Shown here in pieces: positions 47,617-59,304 of a stretch of DNA of 64,000 nucleotides. Location: contig OX365957.1 of assembly GCA_947247005.1 (NCBI GenBank), positions 9,768,817 through 9,832,816 on the forward strand, in the 5' to 3' direction. Both the position numbers and the translations under genes were made by a program. This DNA comes from Spisula solida (lineage: Eukaryota > Mollusca > Bivalvia > Venerida > Mactridae). Numbering within the stretch: position 1 is the stretch's first letter; each line of letters starts with the position of its first letter. The notes beneath the pieces are model-generated. The model was not told the origin of the DNA. It searched no databases and worked only from the letters and a program-made list of their open reading frames with translations.

Positions 47617-49526
47617 TGGTACGACCTGAACAGATTAATTGCTGGATATTTTCCATCAGTTCTATATTATTCTGGAAATTCCTGGTTTTGAAAATTCCGG
47701 CAACTATCAAACAAAATCGAACCAAGAATAAATTCGGTTTATAAAGAAATAATCTGATGATAATCAAGCAATCGTATATGAACTCTTATCAGGTGGGTGG
47801 GATTCCAACCCACGATTTTTAAATATTTAATGAATAGCTTCTGTCCCAAGGATTTATAAAAGCCAAGTGACGTGTCTGTCTGCGAGGCAAATAAGTAGTC
47901 AAAATTATCAAAGATTATCTAGCATTATTAACTGTAAGACTTGGTACGGGAACCAAACTAGAGGAGAAACAAGTACATGTAAAAACAACAAAACGACGTA
48001 ACACATTAAATCAGGGTCGCTTTTACGGACCACGGTCATTTTTGGACCAAATGTACACAAGCACTATTCTCGTTGCATTTGATAAGCAGGCATATTTTAC
48101 CCACACAGTTCCTTGAAATAAAGCGATTCACGCACGACCAGTCACTGTTTTGTTGTAAATCCAAGTCATATATGTCAACTGCAACGATTTTCGTCAAGTC
48201 GTGGGTAGGAACGTTCCAAATCTGAATTACAAATAAGAGTTGTTAGAAAACATGTTAAGGGGAAAAGGGCATATTTCGCATTAAATTCTTGCCAAAGTTG
48301 ATTCTGTGGATACTGAAAACGTTTTATAAACTTCTGTGGAGCAATACCATTTGGGAAACATATACTTTGGTTGATGTAGACAGGTTGCTGCTCTAAAGAG
48401 GTAAACGTAACAACAATTGGTTACTTATGCATGTTTCTTGCTAACGAGAGGTTGTTGTTGTTGGTGGGAGGGACGCTCTTAAGAGCTTGCACTTTGTTTT
48501 CAGCAAGGTGTGACGCTAATGTATGGTAGTACATGTATATATTTCCATATTCAAGTTCTAAGATGAAATGATGTTCTGCAGATAGTGTCGTTGTTGCTGC
48601 TTGTTAACTCGCAGACAGACTTCAACATGTGGCAACGTACAAGAATTTTGGCAAATATGCTGGTGTATATCGTAAACGTTAAGGTGGTTCGCGCGCCTTT
48701 TATCTAACGATAGAATTTTCTCCAAAATACCTTAAAATGACAGAAATATCATCTAAAACGACATCGGAATCATTAAAACAATATGTCATCAGGCTCGTTT
48801 TCGAGAGATACATGGCTTTCTAATGGCCTACCATAAAATTTTGTTCATTGTATCTATTTCTTGCATATCAATAACTCATCTTTTTTTCAAAAATCAGATG
48901 AGCTAATAGTCAATTTGAAAGTCTAGAGTCACTCTCACTTTGATTAAACACTTAAAGAGCATTCTATAGTGCGACAGGGCATTTTTTCAGAAAGCGTTTT
49001 TTCTTCAAATTACAATCTGGTGGACACAACAAACATAGCATTACAACGTATTATATTTACCCTTGGAGTTAATCAACAAATACGCATTAATAAAGCATAT
49101 TTATCATAGCATGGCAACACTTTCTTTGCAAATCTTGCTCGTCTATCCTATCCCCTTAAATGTATTTAATATTTGCCTGAAGGCGTGGTTTAGTGACGAC
49201 ACCGAATGGCAGAATGGCACCGACGATGTACTAGATATTGATATTTCGTGAAGGAAATAAGGAATATATCTCAAAATATATCAGACGAAAGTTAATAATT
49301 TCGATTGCATGAGGTACATATAATTATGCTTCGTCGAATGAACTAAATTGATCGCTTGTATATTTTATTTTGTTAGCATAGGATCATTGATTCATTATTT
49401 GAAATTAATGAAAAAATATTCATAAGACGACAGTGAAATTAACTAAACATTTGTGATAGCGACACATTTTATACGTTAAACATAAAAACCTACAGCGATT
49501 TATTTATCTTAACCTTCTTACTTCTA
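47617..49526. other. No supported gene
   Basis: AT-rich sequence. A B-box-like ATTCCAACCCACGAT at about 47802 is isolated. Nothing else recognised. Confidence 0.35.
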
Positions 49527-50128
49527 TATCCTTTCCGCTACCACGATTTGGGGGCGGGCTATGAGAAATTCACATGGTCCCTATACCCCGTCTCTGAGAC
49601 ACTATTGACTTGCAGCACTGATAAAGACTCGATACATCCGGATGCTACACACCTGCCCCAAACTGACAATATATTATCAAACATTTCGACTAAAGGTCAC
49701 CAGAAATGACGATGTGACGGTGACCCTTGCGCGATAACGTTTTTTTAGCTTGACATGCCTACTTTTGGGCCCCTTTAGGACATTGATCCTGACCCCTTTG
49801 TCTTACTCTATATTACTTCTATAGAAAAATAAAAACTTTTTGGCGCTAAATGTTATTGCAATTCCACAGGGAATCGTACCGCAATGGCGGGTAAGACCAG
49901 TAATTTCAGTTTTGGAAAATCTACGTTCAAAGCCCTCTTTAAATGGATCCAGCGGGCCCAAAATCCTGTGCACGACCCTGGGCCCGTAATATCCGTTAGT
50001 CTGGGATGCCTGTGTACCCATGACAGCACAATTCCCGAATTTGGGCATTTAGGTCGAAAACTACTGAAGGCCGAAATGGCCATCCCGGCGAGTCTGCATT
50101 AGTACGCTATGGTAGCGGAAAGGATATG
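49527..50128. mobile_element. Possible 0.6 kb TIR element
   Basis: The ends ATATCCTTTCCGCTACCA and, reversed, ATATCCTTTCCGCTACCAT match over about 17 bp. A GC-richer frame of 72 codons (49884-50102, plus, starting MAGKTSNFSFGKSTFK) lies against the right end. It matches no family I recognise. Confidence 0.4.
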
Positions 50129-50752
50129 TAAACGACTATCGGTTTTCCAATATCGGATGGTTAAAAAGTTGAGGATGGGATTCAATTTTAGAAGGGAAAA
50201 GGCGTTGCGTTCCTTCTATTATATTATATTTTATATGTGTATGTACAGGGATGTGTGATTGACCGACTTGTATAATATCTTATTGAAAGAACTTCAAATT
50301 CCTGTGAACTAACCTAATTTGCATATTAGAATGAAATAAAAGTTTAGATACTTCATAAACTAAATCATGCACAACATATTTTATATAAGCATATGCATAA
50401 GAACAATAGTAGTGACTTATTGTACACACATATACTTTACAATTGTGCCGTTCCCCAACCACTTTTTATACATGCAAAAATATAAAGTTAAACAATATAC
50501 ATATTTAAACTCATATTATGTTTTTTTCCCATTAATTAACGTTTATATGCGATCCTTGAAAGTAAATATCATGTGTGTTCTCACCTAATACGTTTTTGGA
50601 AATTTCGCGCATGCGCACAAGGCAGCTCGGGCCTCCGTAACGGGGGTCAATAACACGCTGAATTAGGCTGTTGTATGCCGATACCTGTTAAAAAGTGTAG
50701 ACCTACCTGACCGTTGTACATGTAATACACACTTACGATTGGATAAATGTAA

Positions 50753-50957
50753 TGCTACGGTCACAAAGCTCGTATGATATCCGTACGAATTGATCAACTC
50801 GTACGATTTCACAAATCCTAACGGTTTTTGTATGTTCGTAGCGTCTTGTCACAGCTCGTTTGGACCATGAACGATCTATAGAGATGCACTCGTAGGATAT
50901 CCGTACGATAGAGTTAAGAATCCGTACGATGCTCGTACGAGCCTCGGTGTCCTTAGC
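50753..50957. repeat. CGTACGA-motif MITE-like block
   Basis: About 200 bp dense in CTCGTA and CCGTACGA motifs, with imperfect inverted ends (GCTACGGTCACAAAGCTCGTA and, reversed, GCTAAGGACACCGAGG). Its right end contains the TTAGC used as target by Element C. Confidence 0.45.
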
Positions 50958-51655
50958 CACGGTGGGGAATCACGTAGTTTGAATGGTAGTCCGCACTTAA
51001 AAAATGGCTGCCAATCGGCGTCGGATAAACCTATATTTTGAGGTAAATATATATCATCGAGTCCCGTTTGGATCTGGACACCCCGACCATTACGCAATGG
51101 CTTCTCCGCTGAATCTTTTGGTACCTTGCTTTCCATGATTGGTTGCGTCGTTTCCTCATACACTTCAAAATTGTTCCGTAAAAACAAAATGTTAGCGGGG
51201 TAGGTACCATGATAAATATCATTTTATGGCCATTTCCACCCTTATATCATGCATATTCCAACGATTCAAGTGTGTGAACAGTTCGACCACAGAATCGGAT
51301 ACAACGAATATCAGAATCTGATATTTGGTGCGTTTCTAAACAAAATAACAGACAATTTGCATGAAAGATAGGGTGCACGATTATTATTTTGTTCATTCAA
51401 ACGGGATAGGCCGCACGATACATTTCGGTCAGCATAGTTTTCACCACTGTTAACGATATGGATATCTATTCCGACATCCGGTATTTACTGTTTTACACAC
51501 AGTATGTTTTATCAATTTTATCATATCGTGTGTCACAATTACATTTGTATTTAAATTATTGCAATATAATAGTATGTCCATATCGTTATCATAGTATCCA
51601 TTAAATATAAATTAGTGAGAATTTCAATGGAATCAATTGTCAAGTAAATGTTGCA
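50958..51655 (+). repeat. Element C left TIR
   Basis: Inverted partner of 54500-55180. The best-conserved stretch is the outer 300 bp. Confidence 0.87.
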
Positions 51656-52099
51656 TTGTTCTTACATTTCTGTCTCTTACACATTACTGGCAAATAAATT
51701 GTATCACCCATTGTGTATGCAATTACGAAAGGAAGCAGTTATTTAAAGAACTAAGGACCATTCAGTTAAATAGCACCTCAGATAAGCAGATTCTACATTG
51801 ACTCCTTTATATAAGTTAGAAATGTTGTGTCGATGAAAGATTGCAGTAGTAACAGTATAATAAACTTACAGTTATCAAGCTGTGCCATAATGACTTTTTA
51901 CTTATCACGCAGTGTTCTTGCGACATAAATAAAGATACATTTTGTATGATTGTTCGGATATTGAAAACGACGTAAAGAACAAGTTCGAAAATTAATGATT
52001 TATTCTATCCAAGCTGCTTGTTAAAACGGCCGTAATCAGACATATATATATGCTTATAGGCTAACATTTTGCATTTGTACATAGGGCAACATTCAATAC

Positions 52100-53580
52100 A
52101 TCCATTGCAATCCCCGATGTATTCGCGATGTCACTAACTGTCACAAGACTTTCCGAAGCTTCCCTGAGATTACGGGAACTTCCCTGAGACATCGGAGAAC
52201 CTCCCTCGTGTATCGGGAACTTCCTTAATTTCAATCCATAGTACACCCTGAGGGAGTTGGACCGTCGCATAAAGTCGAAAAATCATCGGGAGTTCTCTGG
52301 ATCCCTCCAGATTGATCATGATTCCTCCCGATTTTACAAATTGTCTCATGAAGCTCCCTTTATACCACGAGGACCCTGCTCCCGATGCACCTACAATATC
52401 ATTAATTTCATCGGGAGTACATCGCCAAGGCAGAAAATATCCAGTGAGACCTAAGCATTAGACCTGTCTTCCACTGACACCAATGTCATGCGGAAGGGTA
52501 GCCGATTACTGTTTGCTAGCTTCGGGGACCTTTCAGTATCATTATCAATTACAATGTTCGGAGCTGTGGCATCGGGTCCTTTTTCTGAAGTATTCGTAGA
52601 TAGGCATACGAAATGTTGCAATACAAACGCCGAAACATATCCGAATTAACCGAATGCAACGCGAATGCCGTTTAGGATTTGGCACCGACTTTTCTCGATC
52701 GTGTGGAAAGGTTGCGGTTTCATTGCAGAAAATGCAGAAGTGTTAACGAATCGATGCCGATAGAATTCCGAAATGTTGCCTATGTATATAAACGATGTCG
52801 GACTACTTGTTATCAGTTGCTAGTTGAACACGAAGGATAGAAGACACCTTCATGTTACTAGTTTCAGCTATAAAAACTAGAAGACATTGTTTCAGCTATA
52901 CAAAAGATGAAATACCAAGTTTCAGCTATAAAAATAACATATTGAGCTAATGAAACTGACTCTTGGTAGATACACCGGTAGTATTTTTCCTGTTTGTGCC
53001 TTCGTTAGCTGAAAACTGTTGAGCACTTGTTATGTCATAGTTTTCTATATAAGGTCTGGAACAACCCTATTGGGTAGCTTGCCCTTGATTTTTCGGACCA
53101 TGATGAAAGCGATATATCTAAGATTAAAACTGACCTCATCGCTTCCTTTGTCGCTCATATATAGTTCAGGATATACGGCTACGACTCGGCATACCTTCCG
53201 TAAATAACTGGAGCCTTCGGCAACTATTCGGCATGTTTCCTAGAATAATCGGCATAGCTTCCGTGTGTAGAACTTATCCATTCGTCGCCATCGGCAGCAT
53301 ATCCTTCAGGAACCGCTCGGGATAGCTAAAGTATTACGAAGTCTCACAGAAGGCTTCGAGAAGATGCCGAGTGAATAACGAACACCCTAAACTGTTGCCG
53401 ATGGTCTTCCGATTTCCCCGAAGCACTTCGGAACAAGACATTTATAAGTTTTAAAAGTTGAACGCCGAAGAGTTTTCGGTCCCGAAGTATTCAGAAGCGC
53501 TCAAGAATGACACGGAAAGGTTCCAGAACATCTCAAAATAAACCGAACTATCCCGATTTCGGGAACCGTTCGGGGTTGAA
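52100..53580. repeat. Degenerate motif fields inside Element C
   Basis: From 52.1 to 52.45 kb, variants of TCGGGAGTTCC and its reverse recur about every 20-30 bp. From 52.56 to 53.58 kb, variants of TTCGGCAT and GCCGAA do the same. There is no fixed period, so this is not an ordinary tandem repeat. Confidence 0.5.
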
Positions 53581-54499
53581 GTGGACGATATGTTAGAACG
53601 TAAAGAAAACCATAACGATTCACGCGTGCTGTTGACGTCCAGATTTGCGTATGTGCGTTTCGGGCCCCGCCGACGACACTAAACAATTTTACGAGTCATA
53701 TGAGCTGTAATTCCTTATTTTATTTTTGTGATTTCTAATGGATTTTTTGTAATGAAATAAAAAGAAACACGCATTGGACATGCTGTCTGGGTAATTAAAG
53801 GTCCTGGAAGTAGAAGCTTATTTATAAATTCGGTATGGCATAACATTTCTTTAGACGAAGTCGACAAAATTCTCGAACTAAAATACATTATTTTGAAAAA
53901 TATGGGCATAAATTGATGTGTTTATGCTATAATAGCATTTACGCATGGTTTTCGTGTCATAACAATTGCAGAGTCCATGACTGGAGCGTTGGTGCGTATC
54001 TGGCTTGTGCACCAACCGTTACTCGGGTTTCTACAGATGCCATAACACGAACAGGCATGATTAACCCTGCATTGATATATCTTTTTGTCTCATTTTATAA
54101 CATTTTATGGTTATTTAACTTCATTCTCCTCATCTGTCTGAAAAAAAGTAAACACAAACATATACAGGTCATGTAACGATTCTTTTAAAACTTACACGAG
54201 AGTACAAATTGGTATTGAAAATCACAAAAATAAATACAACCCAGAAGTATATCTAAAAAGTAGTAAAGTTAAATCAATACAATACAAAATGTTTATTGCA
54301 TAAAACATACACACATATGCTTATAGTAAAGTTATGTGAACAGTAGACCGTCTTGTAGAAATTGTAGATAAAATGCAATCCAAATGAAATGGTGTATATT
54401 TTGTATCGTTGTATTCTTTATTCAATGTCTGGGAATCTATAAATTGAGAAAAAAATGAAACAGAATTGCTACTGTTACAAGACTAGTGTAACACTTCTT

Positions 54500-55180
54500 T
54501 GACAATTGATTCCATTGAATTTCTCACAATTTACATTTAATGGATTCTATAACTAGGATGGACATGTATTGAAATACATGTAATCTAAATTATTGTGACA
54601 CACGATATGACAAGATTGATAAAGTATACTGATGATAGCGACTATGTGTAAAGCAGTAAATACCGGATACCGATATTCAGATCGATAACAGTGGTGAAAG
54701 CTATGCTCTCCGAAATGTATCGTGCGGCCTATCCCGTTTAGATGAAAAAAATATAATCATGCACCCTATCTTTCATGCAAATTGTCTATTATTTTGTTCA
54801 GAAACGCACAAAATATCAGATTCTGATGTTCGTTGTATTCGATTCTGTGGGCGACATGTTCACACACTTGAATCGTTTGAATATGCATGACATAAGGGCG
54901 AAAATAGTCATAAAATGGCCTTTATCATGGTACCTACCCCGCTAACATTTTGTTTTTACGGAACAATTTCGAAGTGTTTGAGAAAACGACGCAATCAATC
55001 ATGGAAAGCAAAGTACCAAAAGATTCAGCGGAGAAGCCATTGCGTGCTGGTCGGGGTGTCCAGATCCAAACGGGACTCGATGATATATATTTACCTCAAA
55101 ATATAGGTTTATCCGACGCCGATTGGCAGCCATTTTTTTGAGAGCGGCCTACCATTCAAACCACGTGATTCCCCACCGTG
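54500..55180 (-). repeat. Element C right TIR
   Basis: Inverted partner of 50958-51655. The arms differ by scattered substitutions and small indels, so this insertion is older than Element A. Confidence 0.87.
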
Positions 55181-55198
55181 TTAGCATAATGTCACAAT

Positions 55199-55352
55199 CA
55201 TTATAGGATTAAACGGCCATTTGTTGACGTTCACTGATGTGTTAAACACCCGATCTGAAGTATGACATTTAGTAAACCTCAGAAGAGGCTTTATGTTAAA
55301 TGTGTGCCTTCAGATCGGGTGTCAACAAATGGTCGTTTAATCCTTATAATTC
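55199..55352. mobile_element. Palindromic MITE
   Basis: Two nested inverted pairs. The outer is GGATTAAACGGCCATTTGTTGAC-like (with GTCAACAAATGGTCGTTTAATCC), the inner CACCCGATCTGAAG with CTTCAGATCGGGTG. It lies 14 bp outside the Element C duplication. Confidence 0.65.
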
Positions 55353-55559
55353 TGAACCGACGCTTAATCACACAAATATCAATAAAAAATTGAATTTACT
55401 CCTGCGCTTTTTTTTAAAAAATGAGCTTGATTTAATGACGTTGTTGATTGTGAAACAAGTTTTTCAAACTTAATATTAATCCCTCTCAACACCTCCTTAT
55501 GTTGTCCATCGCCACGAGGGTATGAGAGAAGAAAAGCCAGTTCCCCTTTGAAAGCCAGT

Positions 55560-55720
55560 TCCCCTTTGATACTGAGCGTCTAGTAATGGAACTTCTAGTA
55601 CCATTTTTATTTCGTCTTTGGTTTGACGCGGTCAGGGATCGAACCCAGGACATCCCGCACTCGAAGTAGACGCATTAGCACTAGGCTATCGCAGAGGCGT
55701 TTTGATTGCTATCACAATTT
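55560..55720 (-). repeat. tRNA-derived SINE
   Basis: On the minus strand it has CTCTGCGATAGCCTAGTGCT (A box) and TCCTGGGTTCGATCCCTGAC (B box) at tRNA spacing. This is a classic SINE head with a clear polymerase III promoter. Confidence 0.8.
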
Positions 55721-55791
55721 CTGCGCGTGGGACAGATGTACGAGTACCGTAGAAAAGCCAGGCTTGCGATCTGTCTGGAGGGCTGCAATCA

Positions 55792-56894
55792 GTCTGGATC
55801 AAAGGGATTCGATCCGATAAAAATATCTTTCACATCTATACTATGAATATATAGACAGGGATCTGAGTTTATGTCTTGCCCTCATATACCTAACTCAACA
55901 TTATGTCCAATATTTTAAACAAGCCGAACGCAATCATTTAATTTGCACTGCACACTTCAAGACAATATAATATTATACATAAAAAATACAACTTTTATCA
56001 ATACACGTACACAATGTCGCCTGTGTCGAGCATAGAATGTTCAAAAAATGCGTAAAACCCGGTTTGATGACATAACCCTGCACAGACAGAAACTAGAAAA
56101 CGGCCTTCGATAAAGAAGAGAAATCATTATTTACGCACGATCTCGGGAAATTAGTACAGCCATTTGATAGAGAAACATGTTTGGAGCAACTCACCGACGC
56201 TCGTACGTTTCTGCACCGCTTAAATAGACGATAATCCGAGTTCAGGGAGAACTGTTATTCAATTTCTAATATTTACATTCATTTCGACCATTTGTAGTAT
56301 CACGTGACGGATCATGTGACAATATAGAAAATGATTGGTGTTCGGGTAATATCATGCAACTCTTCAGCCAATCAAATTACTCGTAACAAAAGCCGTGCTG
56401 TCACTGTCAAAAGTCGACAAATTGTTTTCAGTCAATGTTGTTGAATTGCTGCTGTCGTCTAACTAAGCGGTATAGAAACGGACGAGTGTCGGTGAGTTGA
56501 TCCAAATATTTTTCTCTATCAAATCGTCGTACTAATTTCCTGAGATCGTGCGAAAATAATGATTTCTCTTCTTTAACGAGGGCCGTTTTCTAGTTTCTGT
56601 CTGTGCAGGGTTATGTCATCAAACCGGGTTTTACGCATTATTTAAACATTCTATGCTCGACACAGGCGACATTTTGTGCGTGTATTGATAAAAGTTGTAT
56701 TTTTTATGTATACTATTATATTGTCTTGAAGTGTGCAGTGCAAATTAAATGATTGCATTCGGCTTGTTTGAGATATTGGACATAATGTTGAGTTGGGTAT
56801 ATGAGGGCCAGTCATAAACTCAGACCCCTGTCTATATATTCATAGTACAGATGTGAAATATATTTTTATCGGGTCGAATCCCTTTTGTCTGGAT
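55792..56894. mobile_element. Long-TIR element with 8 bp duplication GTCTGGAT
   Basis: The element 55800-56886 (1087 bp) has arms of about 435 bp (55800-56235 and 56450-56886). They begin CAAAGGGATTCGATCCGATA and, reversed, AAAAGGGATTCGACCCGATA. Exact GTCTGGAT copies flank it. An 8 bp duplication with long TIRs suits Mutator-like, hAT or P groups; no coding sequence helps choose. Confidence 0.85.
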
Positions 56895-58130
56895 GGCCGC
56901 GGTCTGAATGTTATTTTATTTTTATTTTCGGAGTAATAAATCGTGCGTCTAAATAATCGTGTGGCTGATGCTACTAAGGCTTTACCCGTTATTAAACAGG
57001 GTTCACACTACGGCGTTTCGGGACCGATGATTATCGACGTTTGTCACAATAATACATGCACATAATAATATACAGGTTTTCTTGCTATGTGCGTATGAAT
57101 AAAAGAAATGTCATGATATTGAGGCCGTCACTACCCAGCGTGCGACGCAGTATTTTAAGCGTTACGTACGTGGGGTGATCCAAAAGAAATACCACTGATG
57201 CTATTAAATCATCTACAATGTAAAAAGAACTACCAAATTTTTCACAAAGTTACATTAATCTATTTTGAATATAATAGCCAAATTTAATGAAAAAGCATTG
57301 AACAGTTATTGAGATATTAGCATATACATGATGCATATTAACGGACGTCGCCGCAAGCCAGACGTCAACGACGTCATAATGCCGTTTCTTTCGTGGCACT
57401 AACTCCTCCTGAAAATTTCATCTCAGGTATTCTTCTTAGACTCATGAATTCATGCAGCCATTTATTTATTTATTTTTAGTGTTCAACCCAGCCGACACTC
57501 GTTATCGGCATGTTAAAATTATTTCTAAGTGCCATCTAGATAGTCCCACAAGTAAATTCTAACTCTATACACAATCGTCGCTTTATTGAAACGTCGAACT
57601 GCATTAACGGCGTCAGAAACAAACTTGGTATTCTTATCGGAGCTACCACATACCAGTCTTTAGGCCATCTGATGACATTGATTCGATCAACGACATCCCT
57701 TAAATACTACATGTATACGAGCCTATGTCGTCGCCATGTGTATCATAAAGTGTCTAAGCATGAATATATTACAAGGTGCTTGCGTTGAATATAATATGAA
57801 CTAAGGCGCTGCCTATTTAGCAAATTTTATCTGAAACATTAAAGAAATGCTAAGCTATACACTAGAAGGCTTTCAAGTGGCCCGATATTTCTTATTTTCA
57901 GGCATCCCTAAAACACTCAACCAGTGGGCCCTGTATCGCTCAGATGAGCCCACTGTTATAGTAGAACCATATACTAGAACCATATTACAACTGTACATTA
58001 ATTTTGGTTGCTATGGTAACCCAAATTCTGCATTATTTAGCTATTGTTCGAATGAACCACCAAACGAGTATTGTTACCAATTCGAAAAGAAATCCGGCCC
58101 ATACTTTTATTATTCCTTTCGGTAGCCATG
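56895..58130. other. No supported gene
   Basis: A 92-codon frame at 57847-58125 (plus) shows no domain and no splice support. Otherwise AT-rich sequence. Confidence 0.35.
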
Positions 58131-58500
58131 GCAAGCATAGTTATTTATAGATTTCAATTAGTTAAACACAAGGAACATTCCTGTGAAGTGGTTAATATAG
58201 GAAATCATTTTAATGGGTTGTTGATGGAGGGACAACAAATGCAGAGTGATCACAAAAGCTCACCCTGTCACTATGTACAAGTGTTTCCAATTGCCATGAT
58301 CGATAACCGTAGTTATCAATAGATTACCATTATTGTAGCTATATTTAGAAAAGACCATTCCTATGAAGTTTGGTTAAATTGGCCTAGTAGTTGAAGTCGT
58401 TAAGAGAATTGTTGAAGGACTAACACAGACAAAGACAGATCACCAAAGCTCACCTTGTCACTATGTGACAGATGAGCTTCAAAGAGCCAAATTCCGATAA
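58131..58500 (+). repeat. Dispersed repeat with GTGATCACAAAAGCTCACC tail
   Basis: Two tandem diverged copies of a segment with AAGGAACATTCCTGTGAAG, then CAGAGTGATCACAAAAGCTC and CACCCTGTCACTATGT. I recall this type of tail as common in bivalve genomes. A relative lies at 63.37-63.46 kb. Confidence 0.55.
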
Positions 58501-59126
58501 GAGCTTTTTAAAGTAATTCCTGCTTTTCGTATTTTCGGTCTAAAACTAGAATTACCACACATACAATTAATACCCCCACAGAACCACTTTGTCCCAGAAA
58601 CCATGTTTTCTTTTTTTAATAACAGTGACCTTGACCCCACCTATCAAGCGAGTTTCATCACAATTATCTCATTCCTTACTAAAGTTATCGTCAAGAAACC
58701 AACAGACCAACTGATGGACGGACATATTTGCACTATTTAGCCAAATATTAGTGATAAAAACGTTTTGTCAATGTGATCAATCAAGTAAGACTTTTTACAA
58801 ATTCTCATCTTTTGGAAACATAATCACCAATACTGTACCCGTTTGCTCAATCGACCCTTCACGAGTGTGTATTTTCTGAATTTCCACTATCGCTAATTAT
58901 ATCTATTTATAATTTTCAGCCAATCATATAGCTTGTGACGTTACATTGGTACTTCGGTCGTATTAATAAACGGTAAATTACAAATAAAACAGTTGTCCTC
59001 AATTTTAGTAGGAGTAGCAGTAATACTATAAGTTATACTATTATTGTTCTTGAATCTAAAACAGCATAGAAATCACATTCCTAACTATGTTGAGAGCACT
59101 CGATTCGCTATTCTCGATATCGACAT

Positions 59127-59304
59127 CATATATTTGTCAATGGACCGTGGGATGTGTACCCATATAACCATGACCGTTTACAGTCATATATTTGTCAATG
59201 GACCGTGGGATGTGTACCTATATAATCATGACCGTTTACAGTCATATATTTGTCAATGGACAGTGAGAGTGTAGCTATATAATCATGACCGTTTACAGTC
59301 ATAT
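59127..59304 (+). repeat. 58 bp minisatellite, left part
   Basis: Three units of ATATTTGTCAATGGACCGTG followed by GTGTACCTATATAATCATGA and CCGTTTACAGTC. Interrupted by a mariner element and resumed at 60592. Confidence 0.93.

Larger units (their letters stand above)
50953..55185. mobile_element. Element C: 4.22 kb long-TIR DNA transposon, 5 bp TSD TTAGC
   Basis: The arms 50958-51655 and about 54500-55180 are inverted copies of roughly 690 bp. They begin CACGGTGGGGAATCACG and are flanked by exact TTAGC at 50953-50957 and 55181-55185. This is the third element with CAC ends and a 5 bp duplication; its TIR sequence is unrelated to A and B. The core (51656-54499) has no recognisable transposase. 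It holds two fields of degenerate motifs (TCGGGAG at 52.1-52.45 kb, TTCGGCA at 52.56-53.58 kb). Overlapping outward frames in the TIR (54915-55141 plus, 50876-51222 minus) are conserved only as far as the DNA is. Confidence 0.85.

Noticed and set aside
47795..47870. tRNA-like element at GGGTGGGATTCCAACCC
   Set aside because: A B-box-like match exists on the minus strand but no A box at the right distance.
53913..54176. 87-codon frame in Element C as transposase
   Set aside because: No catalytic motif or recognisable fold; position in the core alone is not evidence.
57847..58125. 92-codon plus-strand frame as a gene
   Set aside because: No domain, no splice context, and low-complexity Tyr/Asn content typical of AT-rich chance frames.
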